64,000 nt of DNA from Palsa-883 sp963826975 (GCA_963826975.1 CAWGZJ010000008.1:124001-188000), one strand, 5' to 3'. Positions 18,017 to 26,938 are shown, counted from the stretch's first letter. Program-made: numbers and translations. Notes: generated from the sequence alone by a model not told the origin.

Positions 18017-19264
18017 CTACAGTTGCCGCGACATGTAGATGGCGCGCAGCGGCTTCAGCGCTGCGATTGCCAGCACCGCGGTTAGCAGGTCTGCGGCGAT
18101 CGCGACGTAGAACACCGTCACCCAGGTGCCGCTGGCCCCGTGCAGCAGCGCCGCCATCGGTCCGCCCAGGAACGAGCCGATGCCCTGCGCAATGTAGAGA
18201 CACCCGTAGTTGCGGGTTGCATTCCGTGTGCCGAACGTATCGGTCAGCGTGGAGGGGAACAGCGAGAAGATCTCGCCCCAGCCGAAGAACACCAGCCCGG
18301 ACAGCAGCGCGAAGGCCAGCGGGTCGCCGCGCGTCAGCAGCCAGGCGGTCATCGCCAGACCTTCCAGCGCGAAGGCCAGGCACATGGTGGTCTCGCGCCC
18401 CAGCCGGTCGGACACCCAGCCGAAGAACGGCCGGGTCAGCCCGTTGGTGAAACGATCGATGGTGAGCGCCAGCGGCAGCGCCGCCATGCCCCACACGGTC
18501 ATTTGCGCGACGCCGAACTCGGTTGCGAAGCCGGCCATGTTCGAGACCACCATCAGCCCGGAGGTCGACATCAGCGTCATCATTACGAACATCAGCCAGA
18601 AGACCGGCGTCTTCAGCATCTGCCCGGTCGAGATGCCGGCCGCGCCACCCGCCTGGGTCGCGGCGGCCGGCGGCGGCTTCAGGCCGAGCGCGGCGACCAG
18701 CCCGACCACACCGAAGATCGCGCCGAACCGCAGCAGCGTCGCCTGGTAGCCCGTGTCGGCCAGTGAGTTGGCGATCGGGAAGGTGGTCAGGATCGCGCCC
18801 ATGCCGTAGCCGGCGGCGACGATGCCTGCGGCGAAGCCTCGCCGATCGGGGAACCAGCCGACCACCTGGCCGACCACGCCGATATAGACGATGCCGGTGC
18901 CGAGGCCGGCGATCACACCGTAGGTCAAATAGAGCTGCGTCAGCGACGTGGCGCGCGACGCCAGCACCCAGGACAGCCCGGTCAGCACGCCGCCCAGGCC
19001 GATCAGCTTGCGCGGGCCGAACCGGTCCACCAGCCAGCCCTGGAACGGCGAGAAGAACGTTTGCAGAATGATCAGGATTGAGAACGTCACCTGCAGCGCC
19101 GCCGGCGTCGCCCCCAACGCGCCGCCCAGCGGCTTGACGAACAGCGTCCAGACATATTGCGGGCTGGAGATCGCCATCATGCAGATCAGGCCGAGGCCGA
19201 GCTGCCCCCAGCGCGTCGCGCCTGACGTGGTCGGGATGGCGGCGCCGGCAGTTGATAGGCTCAT
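18017..19264 (-). CDS. MFS transporter, OxlT (oxalate/formate antiporter) family
   Basis: Twelve-helix major facilitator of 415 residues. The OxlT-type N-terminus has MMAISSPQYVWTLFVKPLGG and FSILIILQTFFSPFQGWLVD followed by the MFS loop RFGPRKLIGLGGVLTG. The second half contains GWVSDRLGRETTMCLAFALE and FFGWGEIFSLFPSTLTDTFG. OxlT exchanges oxalate for formate, but chromosomal relatives also carry other carboxylates, so the substrate is a family-level inference. No oxalyl-CoA decarboxylase or formyl-CoA transferase genes are adjacent. Confidence 0.87.
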   Translation of the reverse strand: MSLSTAGAAIPTTSGATRWGQLGLGLICMMAISSPQYVWTLFVKPLGGALGATPAALQVTFSILIILQTFFSPFQGWLVDRFGPRKLIGLGGVLTGLSWVLASRATSLTQLYLTYGVIAGLGTGIVYIGVVGQVVGWFPDRRGFAAGIVAAGYGMGAILTTFPIANSLADTGYQATLLRFGAIFGVVGLVAALGLKPPPAAATQAGGAAGISTGQMLKTPVFWLMFVMMTLMSTSGLMVVSNMAGFATEFGVAQMTVWGMAALPLALTIDRFTNGLTRPFFGWVSDRLGRETTMCLAFALEGLAMTAWLLTRGDPLAFALLSGLVFFGWGEIFSLFPSTLTDTFGTRNATRNYGCLYIAQGIGSFLGGPMAALLHGASGTWVTVFYVAIAADLLTAVLAIAALKPLRAIYMSRQL

Positions 19265-19439
19265 GATGACTGTTCCCCTGGGCGGCCGTTGGGGCCGCTG
19301 TTTGCTCGGTGGAGGGCAGGCAAATGCTGCGCCAACCGGCCCGGGGGGGTGCGATGCGGGCCGGGCGGGGTGGGTTGGGTGGTTGCCGCGGACGGCGCGC
19401 TCCGCGACAATCCGCCCAGCAATCGGAGGGACGACGACG

Positions 19440-20063
19440 ATGCCGATCGAACTCTATACCTGGAATACGCCGAACGGCCGCAAGATCAGTGTGGCGCTGG
19501 AGGAGATGGGACTGCCCTACAATGTCCACACGGTGAACATCGGCAAGGGCGAGCAGTTCAACCCGGACTTCCTGAAGATCAGCCCGAACAACCGCATCCC
19601 GGCGATCATCGACCCGGAGGGGCCGGGCGGGCCGATCAGCGTGTTCGAGTCGGGCGCCATCCTGATCTACCTCGGCGAGAGGACCGGCAAGTTCTGGCCG
19701 AAGACGTTGCGTGAGCAGGTGCCGGTGCTGGAATGGCTGATGTGGCAGATGGGCGGGTTCGGCCCGATGCCCGGCCAGGTGCACCACTTCTTGCAAGTGG
19801 AGAACGAGCAGGACCGCCGGTATGGGCTGGAGCGCTACTCGAAGGAGACGCGCCGGCTGTATGGCGTGCTCGACAAGCGCCTGGCCGAGGTGGAGTTCGT
19901 TGCCGGGCCGGTTTCCATTGCCGATTTTGCTATTCTTGGGTGGGCGTGGCGGCATGAGCGGCACCAGGTGGACCTGGCCGAGTTTCCGCAGGTGAAGCGT
20001 TGGTACGAAACGATGATGGCGCGGCCGGGGACCAAGCGGGGGTTCGAGGTGGCGCTGTCCTGA
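19440..20063 (+). CDS. Glutathione S-transferase family protein (YfcG/Ure2-like)
   Basis: A 207-residue GST. The thioredoxin-like N-domain has IELYTWNTPNGRKISVALEE (catalytic Thr/Asn position at the start of helix 1), the cis-Pro motif NNRIPAII and the gamma-glutamyl-binding ESGAILIYL. The all-helical C-domain has MWQMGGFGPMPGQVHHF, typical of nu-class/YfcG disulfide-bond reductase members that use glutathione. GGAGGGACGACGACG precedes the ATG. It is convergent with the DUF4399 gene, 17 bases away. Confidence 0.9.
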   Translation: MPIELYTWNTPNGRKISVALEEMGLPYNVHTVNIGKGEQFNPDFLKISPNNRIPAIIDPEGPGGPISVFESGAILIYLGERTGKFWPKTLREQVPVLEWLMWQMGGFGPMPGQVHHFLQVENEQDRRYGLERYSKETRRLYGVLDKRLAEVEFVAGPVSIADFAILGWAWRHERHQVDLAEFPQVKRWYETMMARPGTKRGFEVALS

Positions 20064-20080
20064 CGCGGCGCGAGCGGGCG

Positions 20081-20485
20081 CTACTTCACCTGGAAGGTGA
20101 CCGGGTCGGAATGCGGCGCGTTGGGGCGAATGGTGTGGCCCATCGTGCCCTCGATGAGTTGGATCGTGTGCCGGCCCGGCGCCAGCGACAGCGTCGTGGA
20201 GGTCTCGCCGTGCATCAGATGGATGTGCCGCGCGTCCATCGGGACCATTGAGCCTGGGGTCGGCAGCGGTGAGTTGACGAGCAGGTGCACGTGCGCGCCC
20301 GGCCCCATGCCCGCCATCGCGGGAGAGCCGGGATCGGCCGGTTTGACAGTGATGGTGACCGGACTGGCGACGGTCGCTCCGTTGGTTGGCGACAGGATGA
20401 TTGGTTGGGTGGTCTGCGTTTGTTGGGCCGCGGCGGGGGGTGCGAGGGCGACGGCGAGGAGTAGCACGGTGGAGGCGATTCTCAT
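20081..20485 (-). CDS. DUF4399 periplasmic protein
   Basis: A small exported protein of 134 residues: signal peptide MRIASTVLLLAVALAPPAAA then a single beta-rich domain with SPTNGATVASPVTITV, AHVHLLVNSPLPT, DARHIHLMHGETSTTLSL and GRHTIQLI. The repeated HVHL/HIHL/HxIQL pattern is the DUF4399 hallmark. The function is unknown; the His-rich strands suggest metal or ligand binding, which is inference. TAAGGAG is well placed before the ATG. Confidence 0.88.
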   Translation of the reverse strand: MRIASTVLLLAVALAPPAAAQQTQTTQPIILSPTNGATVASPVTITVKPADPGSPAMAGMGPGAHVHLLVNSPLPTPGSMVPMDARHIHLMHGETSTTLSLAPGRHTIQLIEGTMGHTIRPNAPHSDPVTFQVK

Positions 20486-20496
20486 GTCCGAACTCC

Positions 20497-20706
20497 TTAT
20501 CCGGACGACCGAGGGCGCTTGATGCGGCCATCAGCGATCGCGGCGGTGACGATATCGATCCCCTGGAATGACTTCAGGTTCGGCAAATGAGCGTCCCCTG
20601 ACACAATCAGGTCCGCTCCCGCACCGATCGCGGCGGCGAGAACCGCGTCGTCCGCGGGATCGCGCAGGACCGTAGGCGGGATAGGGGCGGGCGAGACGAT
20701 CGTCAC
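20497..20706 (-). pseudogene. PIN-domain toxin remnant (C-terminal part only)
   Basis: Only the C-terminal half of a PIN-family nuclease toxin of the COG1569 type remains: VSPAPIPPTVLRDPADDAVL, GAGADLIVSGDAHLPNLKSF and QGIDIVTAA. The two visible Asp positions (DPADD and SGD) belong to the second half of the active site; the N-terminal DTN region is missing and the frame upstream of about 20706 is unrelated. No antitoxin partner is left. It lies next to the HEPN-like pair, marking this as a toxin-antitoxin turnover spot. Confidence 0.75.
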
Positions 20707-20823
20707 CAATGTCAGATAGCATGAATTGACACGAGGTTGCTCCAACGAAGCTGGGAAAACCCCCGGCCTTTTCGACACTCCTGCGCCGGGTCCAAAGGCT
20801 TGCGAGCGTGGGACAATGCGAAG

Positions 20824-21333
20824 CTACCGAGGTGGACACAGCAGGAGCGTAAGAAATGCTTTGCGATGCTCCTCGCTGGTCGCCCGGAATCGCTGGATGG
20901 CGCTCCGGGCGGTGCTGATCGCCAGCTTTGCGTCCGATGTTCTGAACCGCTGCTGCGGGTTGTAGTCCACCAGGTGCCGCTTTTCCTGTAGCTCGATCGC
21001 TGCTGTGGCGAACGCTTGGAGATTCGGACCAAACCCTCCGGTCGGAAAGTATGGGGCATATTTCGCGGGTGGGGTTTGCTTCTTGGCTTCCACGCATAGC
21101 TCTTTCAGGGTCTTGTGATCGATGCTTCGATAGACGAGCGCGTACCGGTTCGTGGCGTGCTGCGTCACGCCGACAAACTCGTCGGCGGCTGCGGTCAGAC
21201 AACAATGGAAGAGCCCGTAGTACGCGGCGGAAATCGCACGCCGCAAATCGACCTGGCGCGGCGGGCCCGCTCGGGGCGGGGCGACCAATCGTTCCGCCTG
21301 CTCAAACAAATGGTCAGGATTTGGTGTCGCCAA
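20824..21333 (-). CDS. HEPN-domain-like protein
   Basis: About 169 residues, predicted mostly helical. The segment DLRRAISAAYYGLFHCCLTA near residue 35 is the typical HEPN first-helix pair with the RxxxSRxYYAxFH-like pattern, but the canonical RNase RxxxxH motif near the C-terminus is not obvious (HRKAFL is present at the end). A TTG at 21333 is the likely start: GGAG lies just upstream and the frame before it is unrelated. It overlaps the end of the upstream gene by 20 bases. HEPN proteins often act as toxins, RNases or scaffold partners; which applies here is not known. Confidence 0.6.
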   Translation of the reverse strand: MATPNPDHLFEQAERLVAPPRAGPPRQVDLRRAISAAYYGLFHCCLTAAADEFVGVTQHATNRYALVYRSIDHKTLKELCVEAKKQTPPAKYAPYFPTGGFGPNLQAFATAAIELQEKRHLVDYNPQQRFRTSDAKLAISTARSAIQRFRATSEEHRKAFLTLLLCPPR

Positions 21334-21613
21334 CCGACTCCAACTCTTCCTCTGTGACGAAGTCGATGATCGGAAATCGGTCTTCGCTCGCTTCGCGCAG
21401 CGCACGATCTATTCCGACCAGCGTGTCCAGGGCTTTGTCCCCGCTGATCTTGTCGGCACTCCCCCGCTTCAGAACGATAATGATACGTAGGGCTTCGTGG
21501 CCATCGGAGTCCACAGCAGGTTCGCTGACAACGCGCTGAACGCCTGCCTGTCGTTTCAAAACGGCAGACGCAGCCTTATTGACGATTTCGTTGACTTTGG
21601 CTGGTGCGAGCAT
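21314..21613 (-). CDS. Hypothetical protein, partner of HEPN-like gene
   Basis: A 99-residue protein I do not recognise with confidence. It has an N-terminal helix (MLAPAKVNEIVNKAASAVL), a strand-rich middle (HEALRIIIVLKRGSADKI), then a helix and the strand PIIDFVTEEEL. The fold looks like a small alpha/beta protein; it lacks the GSxxR..DxD nucleotidyltransferase motif that pairs with HEPN in MNT/HEPN modules. Its 3' end overlaps the HEPN-like gene, so the two are translationally coupled and probably form a functional pair. Confidence 0.6.
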   Translation of the reverse strand: MLAPAKVNEIVNKAASAVLKRQAGVQRVVSEPAVDSDGHEALRIIIVLKRGSADKISGDKALDTLVGIDRALREASEDRFPIIDFVTEEELESVGDTKS

Positions 21614-21759
21614 GGCTGCATGGTAGCAGGCCGCATCCTGTCGCGAAAGGCCGCCGCGGTCGCGACCAAAAACCGACACCGCCTCCACCCGTGACGCCGC
21701 CGCAAAATGCTGTAGTCTCCCCCCAACACCCACCACCCCACCACCCCAAGAGGCTCCCC

Positions 21760-23142
21760 ATGTCGCTCACCAACGCCCCCGACCCAGAAATCCGCGCCGC
21801 GGTCGTGCGCCAGGACCTCAAAAACGTCCTGCACCCGATCGTCCAGCACAAGCTGCTGGAAACCACGCAGATGGTCGTTACCTCCGCGCACGGCTCCACG
21901 ATCTACGACGCGGACGGCACCGCCTATCTCGACGCCATGGCCGGCCTGTGGTGCGTCAACATCGGCTACGGCCGCGGTGAACTCGCCGACGTCGCCGCCG
22001 ACCAGATGCAGCAACTCGCCTACTTCCCACACACCCAGATGAACGTCCCCGCCGCGGCGCTGGCGGAAAAGATCAACACCCTGATGGGCGGCGGCTACCA
22101 CACCTACTTCGTCAACTCAGGCTCCGAGGCGAACGAGGCCGGCTTCAAGATCGCCCGGCAGTACCAGAAGCACGAAAGCCCCGGCGCCTACCGCTTCAAA
22201 ACGGTCAGCCGCTACTACGCCTATCACGGCACCACGCTGGCCACGCTGGACGCCGGCGGCATGGGCGACCGGAAGGGAAAGTTCGAGCCATACTCAGGCG
22301 ACTTCCTGCACGTTGCGGCGCCCACCTGCTACCGCTGCCCGTTCGGCCTGACCTACCCAAGCTGCAACCTGGCCTGCGTGAAGAACATGGAATCCGCCGT
22401 GGTCGGCGAAGGCCCCGACACCGTCTCCGAGATCATTATCGAACCGATCATGAGCGGCGTCGGCGTTGCCGTCCCGCCCGACGAATACCTGCCCGAGGTC
22501 GAAAAGATCTGCCGCAAATACGGCATCCTTCTGCACATTGACGAGGTGATCAACGGCTTTGGCCGCACCGGCAAGATGTTCGCGCACCAGCATTACGGGG
22601 TCTCGCCCGACATCATCGCGGTCGCCAAGGGCATCTCGTCGGCCTACCTGCCGATCGCCGCCACGGTGGTGAAGAACAGCGTGTTCGACAGCTTCTACGG
22701 CGAGGCCTCGGAAAACCGCCAGGTCTTCCAGGTGAACACCTACGGCGGCCACCCCGTCGCCGCCGCCGTTGCGCTGCGCAACATCGAGATCATGGAGGTG
22801 GAAAAACTCGTCGACCGTGCGGCGGAGACCGGCGCCTATCTGCTCGACGGCCTGAAAACGTTGATGCGCCACCCCATCGTCGGCGACGTCCGCGGCAAGG
22901 GCCTGCTGATCGGCGTGGAACTGGTCAAGGATCGTACCACCAAGGAACAGGTCAGCCCCGCCACCATGACCGCCGTGGTGGATTACTGCCGCGAGCACGG
23001 CGTGATCGTTGGACGCTCCGGCGGCGGCAGTCGCCACGGCAACACCATCGTGTTCTCTCCGCCCCTGGTCATCACCCGCGCCGAGTGCGATCGGCTGGTG
23101 GAGACCCTGGACCGCGCCCTGACCGCGTTGCCGAAGGCCTAG
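21760..23142 (+). CDS. Class III aminotransferase (omega-amino acid/taurine--pyruvate type)
   Basis: PLP enzyme of 460 residues. Class III signatures: HGSTIYDADGTAYLDAMAGL, YFVNSGSEANEAGFKIAR (phosphate-binding), IIIEPIMSGVGVAVPP, HIDEVINGFGRTGKMF with the cofactor-binding Asp, and the Schiff-base Lys in IIAVAKGISSAYLPIA. The substrate-side YYAYHGTTLATLDAGGMG resembles taurine- and beta-alanine:pyruvate aminotransferases. The exact amine donor cannot be decided. The ATG at 21760 follows a C-rich leader without a clear SD; sequence similarity begins shortly after it. Confidence 0.9.
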   Translation: MSLTNAPDPEIRAAVVRQDLKNVLHPIVQHKLLETTQMVVTSAHGSTIYDADGTAYLDAMAGLWCVNIGYGRGELADVAADQMQQLAYFPHTQMNVPAAALAEKINTLMGGGYHTYFVNSGSEANEAGFKIARQYQKHESPGAYRFKTVSRYYAYHGTTLATLDAGGMGDRKGKFEPYSGDFLHVAAPTCYRCPFGLTYPSCNLACVKNMESAVVGEGPDTVSEIIIEPIMSGVGVAVPPDEYLPEVEKICRKYGILLHIDEVINGFGRTGKMFAHQHYGVSPDIIAVAKGISSAYLPIAATVVKNSVFDSFYGEASENRQVFQVNTYGGHPVAAAVALRNIEIMEVEKLVDRAAETGAYLLDGLKTLMRHPIVGDVRGKGLLIGVELVKDRTTKEQVSPATMTAVVDYCREHGVIVGRSGGGSRHGNTIVFSPPLVITRAECDRLVETLDRALTALPKA

Positions 23143-23169
23143 CACGAAGCTGTTTCCACCTGATCCGCG

Positions 23170-23325
23170 CTTCGTGGGCTTGGACCGCGAAGCGCGGACC
23201 AAGGCTGGGGGAGGGGTAGGGCGCGGCACGATGCTGGAGATTTCTGTGCCGCTTCGACCCCTCCCCCCAACCCCGTCCCTCAAGGGGAGGGGGAGGGGGA
23301 GAGTCTTCCCAGAGCCAGGCTTATC
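23170..23325. repeat. Dispersed C-rich repeat, family R2, uninterrupted copy
   Basis: This copy carries the same ordered blocks as 11944-12064 plus 13434-13470: GGACCGCGAAGCGCGGACCA (itself a palindrome, CCGCG/CGCGG), GGGGGAGGGG, GCTGGAGATTT, CCCCTCCCCCCAACCCC and CCCTCAAGGGGAGGGGGAGG, ending AGCCAGGC. The GGGGAGGGG and CCCCTCCCC arms face each other, so it can fold into a long hairpin. It occupies most of the gap 23143-23450. Confidence 0.8.
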
Positions 23326-23450
23326 CTGATGCCTATGGGGCGCAGCTTGGCGGCCGCCCCGCCATCGCCATACTGCTGCGTCCCGCATCGCACACTCTGT
23401 GCCTCCAGACCGCACACCGTGCGTCCACACCTGACCGCCGGAGGATGCTG

Positions 23451-24032
23451 ATGGCCGACAGCCGCGCGGGCCGCATCGAGGGCTATGCCATCGTCTCGCA
23501 GGACGGGATGCTGGCGACGGCCGCGCGGATCATGCCGGACTCGCTCAAGTTCGAAGCTGACCAGCGTTTCTTCGAGCGCGGTCTTGATGGCGTTGATGTC
23601 GTCGTGCACGGCCGCCACTCGAAGGAGCAACAGCCGCGCTCGCGCCTGCGTCACCGGCTGATGCTGACCCGCGCGATCGCCGCGCTCGCCCCTTACCCGT
23701 CGAACGACAGGGGCCTGCTGTGGAACCCCTCCGGCGCGACGCTCGAGCAGGCGTTGACCGCCCTTGGCATGCCCCAAGCGAGCGTCGGTGTCATCGGCGG
23801 GCCGGATGTCTTCGGGCTGTTTCTTGACCGCTATGACAGCTTCCACCTGTCGCGCGCGCCCAATGTGCGGCTGCCCGGCGGCCGCCCGGTTTTCCCGCAG
23901 GTGCCCACGCGGACGCCGGAGGAGGTCCTGACGGCCCACGGATTGGTGCCCGGCCCGCGGCAGGTCCTCGACCTCGCGCAGGGCCTGACGCTGGTGACCT
24001 GGCGGCGAGTGACGAGGGCCGAAGCGGAGTAG
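23451..24032 (+). CDS. Dihydrofolate reductase-like protein (RibD C-terminal fold)
   Basis: About 193 residues, DHFR/RibD-C superfamily. Visible segments: GYAIVSQDGMLATAARIMPD at the N-terminus, DVVVHGRHSKE, LLWNPSGATLEQALTALG, VGVIGGPDVFGLFLDRYD and FHLSRAPNVRLPGGRPVFP. The glycine-rich VIGG is the NADPH-binding element. Several alphaproteobacteria carry this protein, annotated as a dihydrofolate reductase; folate reduction is not proven for it. GGAGG (23440-23444) touches the ATG at 23445, so the ATG at 23451 with a six-base spacer is the better start. Confidence 0.82.
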   Translation: MADSRAGRIEGYAIVSQDGMLATAARIMPDSLKFEADQRFFERGLDGVDVVVHGRHSKEQQPRSRLRHRLMLTRAIAALAPYPSNDRGLLWNPSGATLEQALTALGMPQASVGVIGGPDVFGLFLDRYDSFHLSRAPNVRLPGGRPVFPQVPTRTPEEVLTAHGLVPGPRQVLDLAQGLTLVTWRRVTRAEAE

Positions 24033-24052
24033 CCTGTCCCTGTAGACGGCGA

Positions 24053-24073
24053 CGGCCGGACACGCCCCGGCCG
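24053..24073. terminator. Hairpin between convergent genes
   Basis: CGGCCGG and CCGGCCG are separated by seven bases in the 62-base gap between two convergent genes. It has no U-tract, so it is a candidate bidirectional terminator only. Confidence 0.4.
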
Positions 24074-24094
24074 GCCCGGAGTTCCGCTGTCGTC

Positions 24095-24319
24095 TCAGTC
24101 GGAAGCTACCCTCGCCTGCCACCAACGCCGCACGGCGACCAATGACCAGACCGCCTCCACGAGGCCGAACGGCCACGCACCCTGCAGAAAGCCGTAAGCG
24201 GACCCAAGAGCACAGGACCCGGCGAAGCCCAATATGAACCACGGGCTGCGCCGTTCGTAAGCGTAACACACGAGCATCGCCGACACGGTAAACAGGCCGA
24301 AAAGCGCAAGTGGATCCAT
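24095..24319 (-). CDS. Small inner-membrane protein
   Basis: A 74-residue hydrophobic protein with two or three predicted membrane helices: LALFGLFTVSAMLVCYAYE, WFILGFAGSCALGSAYGF and WPFGLVEAVWSLVAVRRWW, ending in a short basic tail. No enzymatic motif. Similar short proteins occur in many proteobacteria without assigned function. It is convergent with the DHFR-like gene and divergent from parE. Confidence 0.72.
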   Translation of the reverse strand: MDPLALFGLFTVSAMLVCYAYERRSPWFILGFAGSCALGSAYGFLQGAWPFGLVEAVWSLVAVRRWWQARVASD

Positions 24320-24449
24320 CCCCGACCATCGTCGCAGGCCCGGCCGATTTCAAACCGCCGATTTCAAACCAGGGTACGACGCGCACTTCCCCACCCTTGC
24401 CCGGCGCGAGGCGGGTTGGCTAGTCTGGGCCTCCAAGCAGGAACACAGC

Positions 24450-26441
24450 ATGAACGATCTGTTCGAAACCGCAAAGCCTGGCAAGGATGGCCATGGCAAG
24501 GATGGAGACGGCTACTCCGCCAAGGACATCGAGGTTCTGGAGGGCCTGGAGCCGGTGCGCCGCCGTCCCGGCATGTATATCGGGGGCACCGACGAGACCG
24601 CGTTGCATCACCTGGCCGCGGAGACCCTCGACAACGCGATGGACGAGGCGGTGGCCGGCCACGCGACATTCATCGAGGTGTCGCTGGAGCGGGACAACTG
24701 GCTGACGGTGCGAGACAACGGCCGCGGCTACCCGGTTGATCCTCACCCAAAATTCAAAAATCTAAGCGCGTTGGAGGTCGTTCTGACCACGCTGCATTCG
24801 GGGGGGAAATTTTCCGGCAAGGTCTACGCCACATCCGGCGGCTTGCACGGCGTCGGCAGTTCCGTCGTCAACGCGCTGTCCGAACGGATGGAGGTCGAGG
24901 TCGCGCGCGACCGCGTGCTGTGGAAGCAGAGCTACGCGCGCGGCAAGCCGACCACGAAGCTGATCAACGCAGGGCCGGTGCATAACCGCCGCGGCACCAG
25001 CATGCGGTTCAAGCCGGACACGACAATCTTCGGCCCGCTGACGTTCAGCCCGGCGCGCCTCTACCGCCTGTGCCGGTCAAAAGCCTACCTGTTCCGCGGG
25101 GTCGAAATCCGCTGGCAGTGCGACCCGACACTGCTGAAGGGCGCAGCCGCCGACACACCCGCCGAAGCAGTGCTGCACTTCCCCGGCGGCCTGCGCGACA
25201 GCCTTGAGGAAGATATCGCCGCCACGCCCCGCGTGCTGCCGCAAATCTGGGCCGGCGAGGCGGCGCTGCCCGGCGAGGCCACCGGCAAGGTCGAATGGGC
25301 CGCCGCCTGGCTGGAGGACGCCGACGGCTTCCTGCACTCCTACTGCAACACCGTCCCCACTCCGCTGGGCGGCACGCACGAGGCTGGTTTCCGCGCCGCG
25401 CTGCTGAAGGGCCTGCGCGCCTGGGGCGAGCACCGAGGCAATCGCCGCGCTGCCCAGGTGACCGCCGACGACCTGCTGTCGCCGCTGGCCGCCAAGCTGT
25501 CGTTGTTCCTGCGCGACCCTCAATTCCAGGGCCAGACGAAGGAAAAACTGACCGGCACCGATGCCGCGCGGCTGACCGAGACCGCGCTGCGCGACCGCTT
25601 CGATCATTTCCTGGCCGGCGATCCGACCCAGGCGGACAACCTGCTGGCGTTCGTGATCGAGCGCGCGGAGGAACGCCTGCGCCGCAAGGAAAGCAAGGAC
25701 ACCGCGCGCAAGTCCCCCACGCGCCGGCTGCGGCTGCCCGGCAAGCTGACCGACTGCACGCGCGAAAACGCCGCCGAAACGGAGATCTTCCTGGTCGAGG
25801 GCGACAGCGCCGGCGGGTCCGCCAAGCAGGCGCGCAACCGTGAAACCCAGGCGGTGTTGCCGTTACGGGGAAAGATCCTGAACGTCGCCAGCGCGTCGGC
25901 CGACAAGTTGCGGGGCAACCAGGAGCTGAAGGACCTGATCGAGGCGCTTGGCTGCGGCGTCGGCGATCGGTTCGACCGCTCCAAGCTGCGCTACGGCCGC
26001 GTGATCATCATGACCGATGCCGATGTCGACGGCGCGCACATCGCTTCGTTGCTGATGACGTTCTTCTATCGCGAGCTGCCGGAACTGGTCCGGCACGGCC
26101 ACGTCTATCTGGCGCAGCCTCCGCTGTACCGGCTGACGCATGGCGCTACCTCGGTCTACGCGATGGATGACGCGGACCGGGAGCGGAAGACGAAGGAGAT
26201 GTTCAAGGCGGGTGCCAAGGTGGAGGTCAGCCGATTCAAGGGCCTGGGCGAGATGCCGCCATCGCAGCTCAAGGAAACCACGATGGATCCGGCCAAGCGC
26301 ACGCTGCTGAAGGTCGTCGCGGCGGCGGAACATCGCGCGAAGACCAACGAATTGGTGGAAAGCCTGATGGGCCGGCGCCCGGAGCTGCGCTTCGCGTTCA
26401 TCCAGGAACATGCCGGAAGCGTTGTCGAGGTGGATGTTTGA
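24450..26441 (+). CDS. parE: DNA topoisomerase IV subunit B
   Basis: ATPase subunit of the type IIA topoisomerase that decatenates daughter chromosomes; works with ParC, not present in this window. The GHKL domain has LEPVRRRPGMYIGGTDE, ETLDNAMDEAVAG, VRDNGRGYPVDPHPK and GGLHGVGSSVVNALSE. The TOPRIM domain has EIFLVEGDSAGGSAKQARNR and IIIMTDADVDGAHIASLL with the metal-binding acidic residues. At 663 residues it is full length for alphaproteobacterial ParE rather than GyrB (which is longer). The Asp-Gly-Arg-Gly-Ile of many homologues reads NGRGYPVD here. Confidence 0.95.
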   Translation: MNDLFETAKPGKDGHGKDGDGYSAKDIEVLEGLEPVRRRPGMYIGGTDETALHHLAAETLDNAMDEAVAGHATFIEVSLERDNWLTVRDNGRGYPVDPHPKFKNLSALEVVLTTLHSGGKFSGKVYATSGGLHGVGSSVVNALSERMEVEVARDRVLWKQSYARGKPTTKLINAGPVHNRRGTSMRFKPDTTIFGPLTFSPARLYRLCRSKAYLFRGVEIRWQCDPTLLKGAAADTPAEAVLHFPGGLRDSLEEDIAATPRVLPQIWAGEAALPGEATGKVEWAAAWLEDADGFLHSYCNTVPTPLGGTHEAGFRAALLKGLRAWGEHRGNRRAAQVTADDLLSPLAAKLSLFLRDPQFQGQTKEKLTGTDAARLTETALRDRFDHFLAGDPTQADNLLAFVIERAEERLRRKESKDTARKSPTRRLRLPGKLTDCTRENAAETEIFLVEGDSAGGSAKQARNRETQAVLPLRGKILNVASASADKLRGNQELKDLIEALGCGVGDRFDRSKLRYGRVIIMTDADVDGAHIASLLMTFFYRELPELVRHGHVYLAQPPLYRLTHGATSVYAMDDADRERKTKEMFKAGAKVEVSRFKGLGEMPPSQLKETTMDPAKRTLLKVVAAAEHRAKTNELVESLMGRRPELRFAFIQEHAGSVVEVDV

Positions 26442-26599
26442 ACGTTGGTGGGTCGGGTTGAACGTCACCCGCCGACGCAAATCAGCGGCAGCCAAATCGC
26501 TTGGCGTAAACAGCCGGATTCGACCCAACTCGGCCGTGGCCCGGCCCAGTAGGCGATCCCGGAAGCGGACGTTCAGTGCCGCCCTACCTCGGCAGCACC

Positions 26600-26938
26600 T
26601 TACTCGCCTCCGATCCGAGCCCCTTTCTCCGCGACGGAGCGTTTCATCAGCAGCACAACGAACACAAGCGCGACCATGACAACGGCCAGCACCCAGAACA
26701 CGTCGAAGTAGGCGAGCGCCGATGCCTGTTGCTGGCGCAGGTTGGCGAGCGTCTGCAACGCCAGTTGCTGCGCGGCGACCGGATCGCCGGTCTGCTGCAG
26801 GAACGGTCCGGAAGCCTGATCAAGGAAGGAACGCGCAGCCGGATTGAAGGGATCGAGCCATTCGCCAAGGCGGAGGCTATGGAACTGGTCACGGCGACCT
26901 GGCTTGTCGCTTTGCTCGGTCATGTCGGGCACCCGTTG
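26600..26938 (-). pseudogene. DHA2/EmrB multidrug efflux MFS, C-terminal remnant
   Basis: Only the last ~110 residues of an EmrB-type 14-helix exporter are present: LNPAARSFLDQ-like FNPAARSFLDQASGPFLQQT, DPVAAQQLALQTLANLRQQQ (the periplasmic loop), then the last helix FDVFWVLAVVMVALVFVVLL and a basic tail. Nothing upstream of about 26938 continues the protein, so the gene has lost roughly 400 residues. It is convergent with parE. The 158 bases between them and the ~200 bases on the far side show nothing recognisable. Confidence 0.78.

Noticed and set aside
20064..20080. Terminator between the GST and DUF4399 genes
   Set aside because: Only 17 bases separate the convergent stops and no hairpin is visible.
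17094..20531. A 1145-codon minus-strand open frame
   Set aside because: It spans parts of the EamA, Lrp, MFS and GST genes in the wrong frame, a common effect of high GC.
24450..26441. gyrB
   Set aside because: The length and lack of the GyrB insert fit ParE better; no dnaA, dnaN or recF neighbours.
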